Shown: piece after piece, positions 33,396 to 41,666 of the stretch
Position numbering within the stretch: position 1 is the first letter of the stretch
Layout: each line of letters opens with the position of its first letter
Source of the DNA: CAZPQV01 sp964588705
Lineage (GTDB): Bacteria; Bacteroidota; Bacteroidia; Flavobacteriales; Weeksellaceae
Direction of reading: 5' to 3'
Assembly (NCBI GenBank): GCA_964588705.1
Contig: CAZPQV010000013.1
Coordinates: 1 to 46,416, forward strand
Length of the DNA: 46,416 bases
Notes under the pieces: generated by a model
The model's input: the letters and a program-made list of their open reading frames with translations, nothing else
Database searches by the model: none
What the model was told of the DNA's origin: nothing
Program-made: the position numbers and the translations under genes

Positions 33396-34391
33396 ATGTG
33401 GTTCGAAAAATTAATGGGTTTTGAAGAGGTTTCTCACGAAAACGTTCAGAAGAATATTGAAATTGTTGGCGATAGAATGGTTTCAAGGATTAACGGTAAG
33501 TCCTATCAGTGGGGGAAGTTTGAGGTTCCAACATTAGAAGAATTAAGAGAAAGAATTGTTCTTGAAGAATTCAACTCTAAAATTGAAGTTTCTGAAACAG
33601 TTGGAAATGTTCAGCGATTCCATTGTGATTCCGAAAATGCAAATGCTGTTTTTCAGGCGGCCTCACAATTTAATATGCTCGAAATGGTTTCTCCACGTGT
33701 CACTCCGGAAGTCGGTGTCGGAATCTATGAAAACGACAGAACTCAAGGTCCGGCGTGTGCTGTTGCCTGCCCTGCCGGAACCATTTACAGAAATTATTTT
33801 GCTGTGGTAAATGGAAAAATTGGTCAAACTGAAAACAACCAGATAGACGGGCTCGAACACATTGGGAAAGCACTTGGTAATGATGAATTTAAGCTTTGGG
33901 AAATGCAAAACGGATACTGTTTTCCAAATGAAAACGGACTTCACCATATCAATACGCAGATTGCCGAAATGACTGACAAAGACCGGGAACAGCTGAAAGG
34001 TAAACTGAAAGTCGGTATTCAGTGGAATTCTGAAGTTACCATTGCAAATCCGGAGCAGATTGTTACACAAGTCTATAGTTCGTCGCTTCCAATCGGTTAT
34101 TCGGCGCATTTTCCTCCGTCACTATGGGAGCCATTGGCAAAAATTATTCTTGAGGCAACTTACGAAGCCACTTTTTGTACTGCACTGATTAATTTCGAAA
34201 AAACCGGCTGTAACAAGCTCTTTCTCACTTTGGTGGGAGGAGGTGTTTTCGCCAATCCTGAATCCTGGATTTTGGATGCCATTAAAAGATCTGTCCAGAA
34301 ATTTCAGAATACGCCGCTTGATGTGAAAATTGTAAGCTACGGACATTCAAATTATTCCGTCCGGAATATGATTGCTGAGTTAAAAGAATAA
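33396..34391 (+). CDS. Uncharacterised conserved protein, possibly macrodomain-like
   Basis: 331 residues, no signal peptide or membrane helix. I do not know the family. Notable blocks are NAVFQAASQFNMLEM (84-97), GIYENDRTQGPACAVACPAGTIYRNYF (about 109-135), and near the end FLTLVGGGVFANPESWILDAI (276-296) followed by VKIVSYGHSN. The GGGVF-N-W-AI run and the surrounding strand-helix pattern recall macrodomain and PARG-like ADP-ribose-binding folds, so ADP-ribose hydrolysis or binding is possible. This is a weak inference from motif shape. It lies alone between ettA (divergent) and the nucleoid protein gene. Confidence 0.55.
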   Translation: MWFEKLMGFEEVSHENVQKNIEIVGDRMVSRINGKSYQWGKFEVPTLEELRERIVLEEFNSKIEVSETVGNVQRFHCDSENANAVFQAASQFNMLEMVSPRVTPEVGVGIYENDRTQGPACAVACPAGTIYRNYFAVVNGKIGQTENNQIDGLEHIGKALGNDEFKLWEMQNGYCFPNENGLHHINTQIAEMTDKDREQLKGKLKVGIQWNSEVTIANPEQIVTQVYSSSLPIGYSAHFPPSLWEPLAKIILEATYEATFCTALINFEKTGCNKLFLTLVGGGVFANPESWILDAIKRSVQKFQNTPLDVKIVSYGHSNYSVRNMIAELKE

Positions 34392-34403
34392 CTGCCCAAA
34401 ACT

Positions 34404-34434
34404 TTGCACCCTCTTTCTTTAAATCTATATTTGC
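34404..34434 (+). promoter_or_regulatory. Full Bacteroidota promoter of the nucleoid-associated protein gene
   Basis: TTTG at 34404-34407 and TATATTTG at 34427-34434 are separated by exactly 19 bases, the consensus arrangement. The ATG follows 19 bases later. Confidence 0.8.
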
Positions 34435-34453
34435 ACTTCTAAAAATTTAAAGA

Positions 34454-35473
34454 ATGTTCTCAAATATCATTGTGCATAAAGTAGGTAATAAAATCAATCA
34501 GGAGTCGCTGGTTTTGTCGCAAGAAGAGTTGCAGCTCGATGAAGATATGAAGGAACTTTTGGCCGATTTTTTTCTGAAAGGATTTAAATCAGAAGAACAG
34601 TTCCAGTTCTATAGCGATACTTATTTGGTGAACAATCCGGTTTACAGTTCTGTTTCTGAAATTTTTGAAGACAGAAGCAAATTTATTTTTGAGAGTGAAA
34701 ATATTGCAAAGCATCTGTATGATGCAACAGAAAATCCGCGTGTTCAGGATGGAGAACTGTTTATCTGTTATTTTGCAGGTCAGGCTGAACAGGAAAATGA
34801 GATCGCAATCGACAAAATAGGCATCTTCAAAACTGAAAATAGGAATCCATTTCTTAAAATTTATCCTAAGAATGAAACTTTTGATATTGATAAAGATTAC
34901 GGAATCGGACTTACGAAATTGGATAAAGGCTGCCTGATTTACAATCATTCCAAGGAAACCGGATTTGCAGTTTCCGTATTTGATAACAATAAAAACGGCG
35001 ATGAATACTATTGGTTTGAAGATTTTCTGAAAGTGAAACAGCGCAACGATGAGTATTTTCACACTCAGGAAACGCTGCAGGTGTATAAGGATTATATTAC
35101 CAAACAACTGCCACAGGAATTTGAAGTTTCAAAAGCAGATCAGGCTGATTTTCTGAATAAATCGCTTAATTTTTTCAAAGAAAAAGAACAGTTCGATTTT
35201 GAGGAATTTACCAATGAAGTTTTGGAGGATAAAAACGTGATTGAAAGTTTCGTAAACTTCAAAACTGAATACGAGCAGGATGCACAGGTTTCAATTTCGG
35301 AGGAATTTCCGATTAATTCTGCTGCTGTGAAAAGGAACCAACGTTACTTTAAAAGCGTCATAAAACTCGATAAAAATTTCCATATCTACGTGCACGGTGA
35401 CCGCAAAAAAATAGAAACCGGGCAGGACGAGAAAGGGAAGTACTATCGCCTGTATTTTGAGGAAGAGAAATAA
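34454..35473 (+). CDS. Nucleoid-associated protein, NdpA/YejK-like
   Basis: 339 residues. The opening IIVHKVGNKINQESLVLSQEELQLD and the block GELFICYFAG match the NA37/NdpA family of nucleoid-associated proteins, first known from E. coli YejK. The central region has DKIGIFKTENRNPFLKIYP and GCLIYNH. The role is DNA binding in the nucleoid; detailed function in Bacteroidota is unknown. It has a full consensus promoter and its own terminator, so it is a single-gene unit. Confidence 0.8.
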   Translation: MFSNIIVHKVGNKINQESLVLSQEELQLDEDMKELLADFFLKGFKSEEQFQFYSDTYLVNNPVYSSVSEIFEDRSKFIFESENIAKHLYDATENPRVQDGELFICYFAGQAEQENEIAIDKIGIFKTENRNPFLKIYPKNETFDIDKDYGIGLTKLDKGCLIYNHSKETGFAVSVFDNNKNGDEYYWFEDFLKVKQRNDEYFHTQETLQVYKDYITKQLPQEFEVSKADQADFLNKSLNFFKEKEQFDFEEFTNEVLEDKNVIESFVNFKTEYEQDAQVSISEEFPINSAAVKRNQRYFKSVIKLDKNFHIYVHGDRKKIETGQDEKGKYYRLYFEEEK

Positions 35474-35474
35474 A

Positions 35475-35502
35475 ACAAATCCCGAAATTTTTCGGGATTT
35501 GT
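35475..35502 (+). terminator. Terminator between the nucleoid protein gene and cysK
   Basis: A perfect 12-base-pair stem ACAAATCCCGAA / TTCGGGATTTGT with an ATTT loop lies between convergent genes and may act in both directions. Confidence 0.85.
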
Positions 35503-35506
35503 CATA

Positions 35507-36439
35507 TTAAAATTTAAATTCACTTTCTTCGTAAAGACCTTCTACAGACCAATATCTTTCGCCTGTGTCGTAATTGAAAGTCAGGATTTTTGAACCTTTC
35601 GGAATTTCATTCAGCTTTTTTGCAATGGCTGCTAATGATGTTCCGGTTGAAATTCCTGCGAGTATGCCTTCTTCTTTTGCAAGTCTTTGGGTGTATGTGT
35701 AGGCTTCATCTTTTTCTACCTGTATCGTTCCGTCAAGTATTTCTATGTTCAGCGTTTTTGGGATAAAACCTGCACCGATGCCCTGTAACGGATGCGGTCC
35801 CGGATTTCCTCCTGAAATTACAGGTGAATCTTTCGGTTCCACAGCGTAACTTTTCAGGTTTGGATTTTTTTCTTTCAGAATTTTGGTAACTCCGGTAATG
35901 TGTCCTCCGGTTCCAACTCCGGTAATCAGATAATCAAAACCTTCGGGGAAATCAGCAAGAATTTCCTGAGCCGTTGTCTTGGTGTGAATTTCAGGATTTG
36001 CAAAATTTTCAAACTGTTGCGGCATCCACGAATTTTCAATTTGTGAAATCATTTCTGCGGCTTTTTTTATTGCGCCTCCTGTTCCTTCTGCTTTTGGAGT
36101 GAGTACAAACTGCGCACCGTAAGATGACATCAGTTTTCTGCGCTCTACGCTCATACTTTCGGGCATTACCAAAACAAGTTTATAACCTTTTACCGCACAC
36201 ACCATAGCTAAACCAACACCGGTATTTCCTGAAGTTGGCTCGATGATTAACGTTTTTTTATTGATTAAGCCTTCTTTTTCAGCTTTTTCTATCATAGCAA
36301 AAGCGATACGGTCTTTTATACTTCCGCCGGGATTTTGGCGTTCAAGTTTCATCCAAACATCATAATCGTTTCCAAAAATTTTGTTGATTTTTACCAAAGG
36401 TGTTTTACCGATGGCTTCAAGGATATTATTGATTTTCAT
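35507..36439 (-). CDS. cysK: Cysteine synthase (O-acetylserine sulfhydrylase)
   Basis: A PLP enzyme of fold type II that makes cysteine from O-acetylserine and sulfide. The PLP lysine is Lys 42 in NPGGSIKDRIA, the Asn/Thr loop is PTSGNTGVGLA (about 68-78), and GVGTGGHITG binds the PLP phosphate. 310 residues is the normal length. It lies 14 bases downstream of the serine acetyltransferase gene, so both steps of cysteine synthesis are in one operon, in the order acetyltransferase then synthase. Confidence 0.93.
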   Translation of the reverse strand: MKINNILEAIGKTPLVKINKIFGNDYDVWMKLERQNPGGSIKDRIAFAMIEKAEKEGLINKKTLIIEPTSGNTGVGLAMVCAVKGYKLVLVMPESMSVERRKLMSSYGAQFVLTPKAEGTGGAIKKAAEMISQIENSWMPQQFENFANPEIHTKTTAQEILADFPEGFDYLITGVGTGGHITGVTKILKEKNPNLKSYAVEPKDSPVISGGNPGPHPLQGIGAGFIPKTLNIEILDGTIQVEKDEAYTYTQRLAKEEGILAGISTGTSLAAIAKKLNEIPKGSKILTFNYDTGERYWSVEGLYEESEFKF

Positions 36440-36453
36440 AACTGAATTTATTT

Positions 36454-37275
36454 TTAAATTATAAAATTGATAGGTTCATTTTCAGGAAATTTGTTTTTCA
36501 GAGTAATCAATCCTTTATGATAAACTACTGAATTTGGCTGAACGCTCTGTGTTATCCAAACGTTTCCGCCAATTAAGCTTCCCTCGCCAATCACTGTTTC
36601 GCCTCCCAAAATTGTAGCGTTGGAATATATCGTTACATTGTCCTCAATCGTAGGATGCCGTTTTGTGTTTGCGATGTCTTTGGATACAGAAAGTGCGCCA
36701 AGTGTTACGCCCTGATATAATTTTACGTGATTTCCAATGACGGTTGTTTCACCAATAACGATTCCGGTTCCGTGGTCAATAAAGAAGTTTTCACCAATTT
36801 TTGCTCCGGGATGTATGTCGATTCCGGTTTTGCTATGCGCAAATTCGGTCCATATTCTTGGAATTAGCGGCATGTCTTTCAGGTGAAGTTCGTGTGCAAA
36901 CCTGTAAATCGCTATGGCGTAAAATCCGGGATACGCGTAATAAATTTCCTCAATGCTTTTTGCGGCCGGGTCATTTTTATAAAGTGCTTTTGCATCGTTT
37001 TCCAATGCAAAATAAACTTCGGGAAATTTCTCAAAAAAGTAATTGGCAAGGTGCTCGGTTTTCTCTTTTTCATCAATCACAGACTGTAGAATTTCGCAAA
37101 ATTCATTCCTGAAGCTTATTAATCTGATTTCAATTTCGTTCGGTGTGGTGCAACGGTGATAATCGAGAAAAAAAGCAAAATGGAAAAAATCATCAATGAA
37201 ATCTTCAATTCTTTTCTTCTGTATATCGTATTTTCTTCGGTGATAGCCTTGGTGCAAATATTCTCTGAAATTCAT
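36454..37275 (-). CDS. cysE: Serine O-acetyltransferase
   Basis: It makes O-acetylserine from serine and acetyl-CoA. An N-terminal helical domain of about 140 residues precedes a left-handed beta-helix of hexapeptide repeats. DIHPGAKIGENFFIDHGTGIVIGE holds the catalytic His and Asp residues, and GVTLGALSVSK and NVTIYSNATILGGETVIGEGSLIGGNVWI follow. 273 residues is typical for the Bacteroidota form. It heads the cysE-cysK operon. Confidence 0.92.
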   Translation of the reverse strand: MNFREYLHQGYHRRKYDIQKKRIEDFIDDFFHFAFFLDYHRCTTPNEIEIRLISFRNEFCEILQSVIDEKEKTEHLANYFFEKFPEVYFALENDAKALYKNDPAAKSIEEIYYAYPGFYAIAIYRFAHELHLKDMPLIPRIWTEFAHSKTGIDIHPGAKIGENFFIDHGTGIVIGETTVIGNHVKLYQGVTLGALSVSKDIANTKRHPTIEDNVTIYSNATILGGETVIGEGSLIGGNVWITQSVQPNSVVYHKGLITLKNKFPENEPINFII

Positions 37276-37401
37276 TTTTCAAAAATTTTAAACAAAAATA
37301 AGAAACCTTTGGCGCCAGTACATTGATGTATGTTATAATTAACTGTTAAATAGTGTTTCAAATCTTAAAAAAAGGATATTCAAAAAAACTATAATTTCAA
37401 A

Positions 37402-37432
37402 TTGGTTAAAACTGCAGTATTTCGTAAATTTG
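37402..37432 (+). promoter_or_regulatory. Promoter of mdh
   Basis: TTGG at 37402-37405 and TAAATTTG at 37425-37432 are 19 bases apart. The roughly 75-base leader contains a ten-base-pair hairpin, AAATTTCATC (37442-37451) with GGTGAAATTT (37461-37470), which may affect mRNA stability. Confidence 0.7.
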
Positions 37433-37511
37433 GAAGTCTTTAAATTTCATCAGAATAAAAGGTGAAATTTCACAAAATTCTAAGAATTTAATTTAAAAAT
37501 ATATAAGTATT

Positions 37512-38438
37512 ATGAAAGTTACCGTAGTAGGAGCAGGAGCAGTAGGTGCAAGTTGCGCCGAGTATATTGCGATGAAAAATTTCTGTTCAGAAGTTGTATT
37601 AGTAGACATCAAAGAAGGTTTTGCCGAAGGTAAAGCAATGGATTTGATGCAAACCGCATCTCTGAACGGATTTGATACCAAAATTACAGGAACAACCGGC
37701 GATTACAGCAAAACTGCAGGATCTGATGTTGCAGTTATCACCTCCGGAATTCCAAGAAAACCTGGAATGACCCGCGAAGAACTGATCGGAATTAATGCAG
37801 GAATCGTAAAAGAAGTAACTGCCAATCTGGTAAAACATTCTCCAAACGTAATCATCATCGTAGTTTCCAACCCTATGGATACAATGGCTTACTTAGTTCA
37901 TAAAACTTCCGGACTTCCGAAAAACAGAATTATAGGTATGGGAGGAGCTTTAGACAGTGCACGTTTCAAATACAGATTGGCTGAAGCATTAGAAGCGCCA
38001 ATTTCTGATGTTGACGGAATGGTAATCGCAGCGCACTCCGATACAGGAATGCTACCTTTAATGAGCAAAGCGACAAGAAACGGAGTTCCTGTAACTGAAT
38101 TCCTGAACGAAGAAAAACAAAATTACGTAATCGAAGAAACAAAAGTTGGCGGTGCAACACTTACCAAGCTTCTTGGTACTTCTGCTTGGTATGCGCCGGG
38201 AGCAGCAGTTTCTGTAATGGTTCAGGCAATCGCTTGTGATCAAAAGAAAATGATTCCTTGTTCATTGATGCTTGAAGGCGAATACGGACAAAGCGATATC
38301 TGCCTTGGAGTTCCTGCAATCATTGGAAGAAATGGTGTTGAAAAAATCGTTGACGTGCCATTGACAGACGCTGAAAAAGAAAAATTTGCTACTGCAGCAC
38401 AGGCTGTAAGAGAGGTAAACGGAGATTTGAAATTCTAA
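37512..38438 (+). CDS. mdh: Malate dehydrogenase
   Basis: NAD-dependent oxidation of malate to oxaloacetate in the TCA cycle. The Rossmann motif GAGAVGAS opens the protein, the NAD specificity Asp is in EVVLVDI, the substrate arginine loop is PRKPGMTREEL, and VVSNPMD and the catalytic His in VIAAHSDTGM follow. 308 residues fits the LDH-like bacterial MDH group. It has a full promoter and a terminator, so it is a single-gene unit. Confidence 0.93.
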   Translation: MKVTVVGAGAVGASCAEYIAMKNFCSEVVLVDIKEGFAEGKAMDLMQTASLNGFDTKITGTTGDYSKTAGSDVAVITSGIPRKPGMTREELIGINAGIVKEVTANLVKHSPNVIIIVVSNPMDTMAYLVHKTSGLPKNRIIGMGGALDSARFKYRLAEALEAPISDVDGMVIAAHSDTGMLPLMSKATRNGVPVTEFLNEEKQNYVIEETKVGGATLTKLLGTSAWYAPGAAVSVMVQAIACDQKKMIPCSLMLEGEYGQSDICLGVPAIIGRNGVEKIVDVPLTDAEKEKFATAAQAVREVNGDLKF

Positions 38439-38484
38439 TAAGAAAGTGCCTTTGGCGCGTTCAATCAGATTTCATATAATAAAA

Positions 38485-38513
38485 AACGCTTCGGATTTTC
38501 CGAGGCGTTTTTT
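38485..38513 (+). terminator. Terminator of mdh
   Basis: An 11-base-pair stem AACGCTTCGGA / TCCGAGGCGTT (one T-G pair) with a TTT loop lies within flanking A and T tracts. Confidence 0.88.
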
Positions 38514-38517
38514 CGTC

Positions 38518-38540
38518 TGACTTCCGTCTTCCATCTTTTA
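38518..38540 (-). repeat. GGAAGAC-type repeat, short copy
   Basis: TGACTTCCGTCTTCCATCTT is the reverse complement of a GATGGAAGACGGAAG phrase like that at 2027-2068. It sits between the mdh terminator and the end of the phosphatase gene. Confidence 0.5.
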
Positions 38541-39947
38541 AAATTTATTCTCCACATGCGCCGCTTTCAACAGGAACGTGTGCATATCAGTATTTTTCAT
38601 AAAAGGTTTCATCTGGTCGCTTCCAGGCCCATACATTGCCAATTCGGTATAATCGGCAGAGTGATCCATACTGATCCAACCTACAGAGGTGTGTTCTTTC
38701 TGAATGTCTGAAAGCAGTTTAAAAGGCAAATGTCTCGGATTATAAACGCCGTCCTCCAATTTTGCTTTTGAATAATATCCTAAAAGTTCTTTTGCCTGCT
38801 CATCACTGATGTTTATTCCTGCATTCGCCTGAGCGATTCTGTTCTTAACTGAAGAAACTGAATCCGTAGGATTTATTCCCTGAAGAATCCATTCGTTGGT
38901 TTGCGTAAATTTTTGAATTCGGTCAAAATCAGTATTCACATTTTTACCATAAATCAATCCCGGATTTGCATTTCCGTGGTCTGAGGTAATGACTACTAAA
39001 GTGTTTCCGTCTTTCTTCGCAAAATCCATCGCTACTTTTACCGCATCATCAAACGCCAGTTGATCGTAAAGCAGTCCGGCAATATCATTTCCGTGCGCAG
39101 CCCAGTCTACTTTTCCGGCTTCAACCTGCATTACAAAACCATTCTTGTGGTCTTTCATATGGTTGATGGCTTTAGAAGTCATTTCAGCAAGAGTAGGAAT
39201 ATTGTTTTTCATAAAACTGCTGCTGTTATGATCGGTGGTGTAAGGTAATCCGTCCTCATCAAAAGTGGCCAAAAGCGGTTTGTGTTTTGGCGCGGCATTC
39301 ATTTCAGATTTATTTCTTGCAACGCTGTATCCTTTGTTTTTGAAAACAGAATACATTTCTTTCTTATCTTTTCTTTGGGCTGCATCAAAATATTTGTGTC
39401 CGCCTCCCATCATTACATCAAATCCTAATTCTGAATAAATTGAAGCAATTTCTTCCTGAGAATTTCTACTTTTCGTAAATACAGAGAATCCTGCAGGAGT
39501 GGCGTGAGTAATTGGAACTGTTGTTACGCATCCAACTTTTTTTCCTGCTTTTTTGAATTTCTGAAGAATTGGCAGATATTCTTCACCGTTCGGACCAATG
39601 TTCAGACTGCCGTTATTCACTCGCTGACCGCCGCCCCACGATGAACTTGCAGCAGCGGAATCGGTAACGACAGAATTCAGGGAAGCCATATCCATCACAC
39701 CACGGTTTACTAAACTGTCTTCGTAAAGTGAAATCCATGTGGACGGTTTTCCAAGTTTTCTTCTTGAATAAAGATCGGCCATATTCAGCGTTCCGGAGCT
39801 CATTCCGTCGCTCACCAAAAAGATGATATTCTTGGCTTTCTTTCTTCCGAATTCTTCTTTTATCGTATTGGCTTTAGCACCGATTGGTGTGAATAGTAAT
39901 CCGCCAAATGCTAAAGACCCACCTTTCAAAAAATCACGTCTTTTCAT
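38538..39947 (-). CDS. Alkaline phosphatase, PhoA type, Tat-exported
   Basis: 469 residues. The signal KRRDFLKGGSLAFGG is a twin-arginine export signal, so the enzyme folds in the cytosol and works in the periplasm. The metal site opens with IIFLVSDGMSSG, the phosphorylated serine is in VVTDSAAASSSWGGG, and later metal ligands are in VEAGKVDWAAHGND, VVITSDHGN and MDHSADYTELAMYG. It releases inorganic phosphate from phosphomonoesters. No PhoB box is sought or seen. It is a single gene, with a short repeat at its 3' end. Confidence 0.92.
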   Translation of the reverse strand: MKRRDFLKGGSLAFGGLLFTPIGAKANTIKEEFGRKKAKNIIFLVSDGMSSGTLNMADLYSRRKLGKPSTWISLYEDSLVNRGVMDMASLNSVVTDSAAASSSWGGGQRVNNGSLNIGPNGEEYLPILQKFKKAGKKVGCVTTVPITHATPAGFSVFTKSRNSQEEIASIYSELGFDVMMGGGHKYFDAAQRKDKKEMYSVFKNKGYSVARNKSEMNAAPKHKPLLATFDEDGLPYTTDHNSSSFMKNNIPTLAEMTSKAINHMKDHKNGFVMQVEAGKVDWAAHGNDIAGLLYDQLAFDDAVKVAMDFAKKDGNTLVVITSDHGNANPGLIYGKNVNTDFDRIQKFTQTNEWILQGINPTDSVSSVKNRIAQANAGINISDEQAKELLGYYSKAKLEDGVYNPRHLPFKLLSDIQKEHTSVGWISMDHSADYTELAMYGPGSDQMKPFMKNTDMHTFLLKAAHVENKF

Positions 39948-40085
39948 TGTAATTTATTTTGTGCAAATATAAATGATTAAGTATTAATAGAATATAAATT
40001 GTAAACCGGATCCACCAAAAAAATAAGACCTCATTAAAGATAGGTCTTATTTTTTCTATATATAAAATCTTTGTTTTTTCTTCGA

Positions 40086-40619
40086 TTATTTACCTCTTTG
40101 AGCAGGGTAGTTCACCATTATTTCCTCTACAATTTGCGGAATCTGTTTTTGTTTAGATTTTGGAGAATCTACAGAAATCCCTTCTCCGATACCCTGCCAA
40201 ACCAGTTTTTGAGTTTTGGCATCAATCATATCCACAATCAGTGCACCTCGGTTGTAGTTGCTCACCCAAGTTCTGCTCGCACCAACGCCCCAACCCCAAG
40301 GTCCGCCCCAACCGTAGAATCCGTAAGGTCTGTAACCTTGTACGTCAGTTACTTTTTTATGATTGGCTTTTACGTTTACAATTAAATCCGGGTTTTCACC
40401 AACATTTAATCCTTTCATCTGAAGGTTTTTCGAAAGCTCGTTTAGAACTCTGTCCTTATCGATATCATTCAGTTTCAGGTCATCAACTCTTAGTTTGTAA
40501 GTTTTGTAGTTGTTGAAGTTTGCAGTTTCAGCATAATCTGAACGAACCTGAAAAGGGCTGCAGGAACTGAATGCAATCCCAACTGCCGCTAAAAGAACGA
40601 ATAAATATTTCTTGCTCAT
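40086..40619 (-). CDS. DUF4136-type lipoprotein
   Basis: 177 residues. A lipoprotein signal ends in FSSC (Cys 20). The body matches the DUF4136 pattern: VRSDYAETANFNNYKTYKL near the start, a middle with VKANHKKV, and TLIVDMIDAKTQKLVWQGIGEG-like wording at the end (here ALIVDMIDAKTQKLVWQG). A Gly/Trp/Tyr-rich insert (GFYGWGGPWGWG) lies at about 105-120. The function of the family is unknown; it sits on the outer or inner membrane. Confidence 0.8.
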   Translation of the reverse strand: MSKKYLFVLLAAVGIAFSSCSPFQVRSDYAETANFNNYKTYKLRVDDLKLNDIDKDRVLNELSKNLQMKGLNVGENPDLIVNVKANHKKVTDVQGYRPYGFYGWGGPWGWGVGASRTWVSNYNRGALIVDMIDAKTQKLVWQGIGEGISVDSPKSKQKQIPQIVEEIMVNYPAQRGK

Positions 40620-40658
40620 GGCGATAAATTATTTTAAAATGATTTGGTAATCTGTTGT

Positions 40659-40844
40659 TTATTTTGTTTTGTCTTTGTTTGGTTTTTTAAAAGTGTCGGT
40701 CTTTTTATCATATCCGTAAGGGCAGTGTTTGCATCCGCTTTTACAGCAATAGCCACGTTTCAGATGGTATTGCTCGGTGAAAACTTTATATCCCTGTTCG
40801 TTATAATAGAAGTCCTCATTCAATTTGATTTCAGAATTTGGCAT
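40659..40844 (-). CDS. Small Cys-rich protein, DUF5522 type
   Basis: 61 residues. GYCCKSGCKHCPYGYDKK carries four Cys residues in a CC-x3-C-x2-C pattern that could bind zinc or an Fe-S cluster; the N-terminus is FYYNEQGYKVFTEQYHLKRG. This matches DUF5522, found widely in Bacteroidota with no known function. Its ATG is 7 bases from the start of the divergent gene at 40852, so their promoters must lie inside each other's coding regions, or one start is wrong. Confidence 0.8.
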   Translation of the reverse strand: MPNSEIKLNEDFYYNEQGYKVFTEQYHLKRGYCCKSGCKHCPYGYDKKTDTFKKPNKDKTK

Positions 40845-40851
40845 AAGTTAA

Positions 40852-41220
40852 ATGTCAGATAATATTTTTTTAGTTTATTTTTGTTTCGTGGTCATTATTG
40901 CACATAAACTTCTCAAAAATACGAAAATTACAGGGATTACCCTTTTTCCGTTTATTTTCCTCCGAAAGAAGGAAGACAGGAGAAATTCCGTGCTTATCAA
41001 TCACGAGAAAATCCATCTTCGCCAGCAGATCGAGATGTTGGTGATCTTCTTTTATATCTGGTATGTGATTGAATATTATTATTGGTATTTCCGGTTGAAT
41101 AATCATTTCATGGCATACAAGTATATTTCTTTCGAAAGGGAAGCATTCGCTATGGAAGATGATCCGGATTATCTGAAAAAAAGAAAATTCTGGAGTTTTA
41201 CGAAATATCTTTCTTCTTAA
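40852..41220 (+). CDS. Small membrane protein with a HExxH-like motif
   Basis: 122 residues. Helix one is at about 5-18, and helix two at about 62-80 (EMLVIFFYIWYVIEYYYW). Between them, NHEKIHLRQQIE holds HEKIH, a HExxH zinc-protease-like signature often seen in short M56-like Bacteroidota proteins, and FEREAFAMEDDPDYL could supply a third ligand (Glu). Whether it is an active protease is unknown. The start at 40852 is the only ATG; a -7-like TATTTTTG lies inside the frame near 40870, so a later GTG start is also possible. Confidence 0.6.
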   Translation: MSDNIFLVYFCFVVIIAHKLLKNTKITGITLFPFIFLRKKEDRRNSVLINHEKIHLRQQIEMLVIFFYIWYVIEYYYWYFRLNNHFMAYKYISFEREAFAMEDDPDYLKKRKFWSFTKYLSS

Positions 41221-41640
41221 ATTTTATTACACATTTATTACACAGAGTTACTGGAGTTTTACACGGAGTTCAAAAAAGTTTTATTAGCCAGTTGTGCATT
41301 TAGGATTTTTTTCAACGCAAAGATTTTTACTGATTCGTTTGATTATTAGCTAGCAAAGATGACGAATAAATTCGTCGTGAAGCATTCGCTTTGTCAAATT
41401 CGCTTGCGAATTATTGCTTTGCTCTCTGAAAATTTTAGATTTAAATTGAAAAGTTTGCGTTTTAAAAATATAACATTCAATATTGTTATTTAGATTAAAT
41501 GTCATTACTGTAGCTTAATATGCACAACAGTTTTTTTATTAATTAATAACCTTGCTGATACTCCGAGTTTCCTCATTCTACCCTGTGAAAATCCTTAATA
41601 AAAATCCCATCCCCGTATCAAAAATTAAGCCAATTTTTGT
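41221..41640. other. Long non-coding interval before asnS
   Basis: No gene or known RNA is visible. It starts with TTACACAGAG and ACACGGAG repeat phrases, holds the cloverleaf-like element at 41352-41423, and ends in AT-rich DNA before the asnS promoter. Confidence 0.6.
41352..41423. repeat. 72-base cloverleaf-like palindromic element
   Basis: The closing stem is AGCAAAG (41352-41358) with CTTTGCT (41417-41423). Inside are GACGAAT/ATTCGTC (41361-41376), AAGC/GCTT around ATTC (41380-41391) and AATTCGC/GCGAATT (41397-41412). It lacks tRNA consensus bases and has two-base loops, so it is not a tRNA. It is likely a dispersed palindromic element. Confidence 0.6.
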
Positions 41641-41648
41641 TACCTTTG
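41641..41648 (+). promoter_or_regulatory. -7 element of asnS
   Basis: TACCTTTG, followed by C, matches the consensus and lies 18 bases before ATG 41667. It excludes the longer in-frame start at 41637. Confidence 0.65.
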
Positions 41649-41666
41649 CCTTTCACTAAAAATGTT

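Noticed and set aside
41352..41423. A tRNA gene, suggested by length and cloverleaf pairing
   Set aside because: It lacks the D-loop GG, the TTCGA-type T loop and a seven-base anticodon loop; two arms close on two-base loops, as in repeat palindromes.
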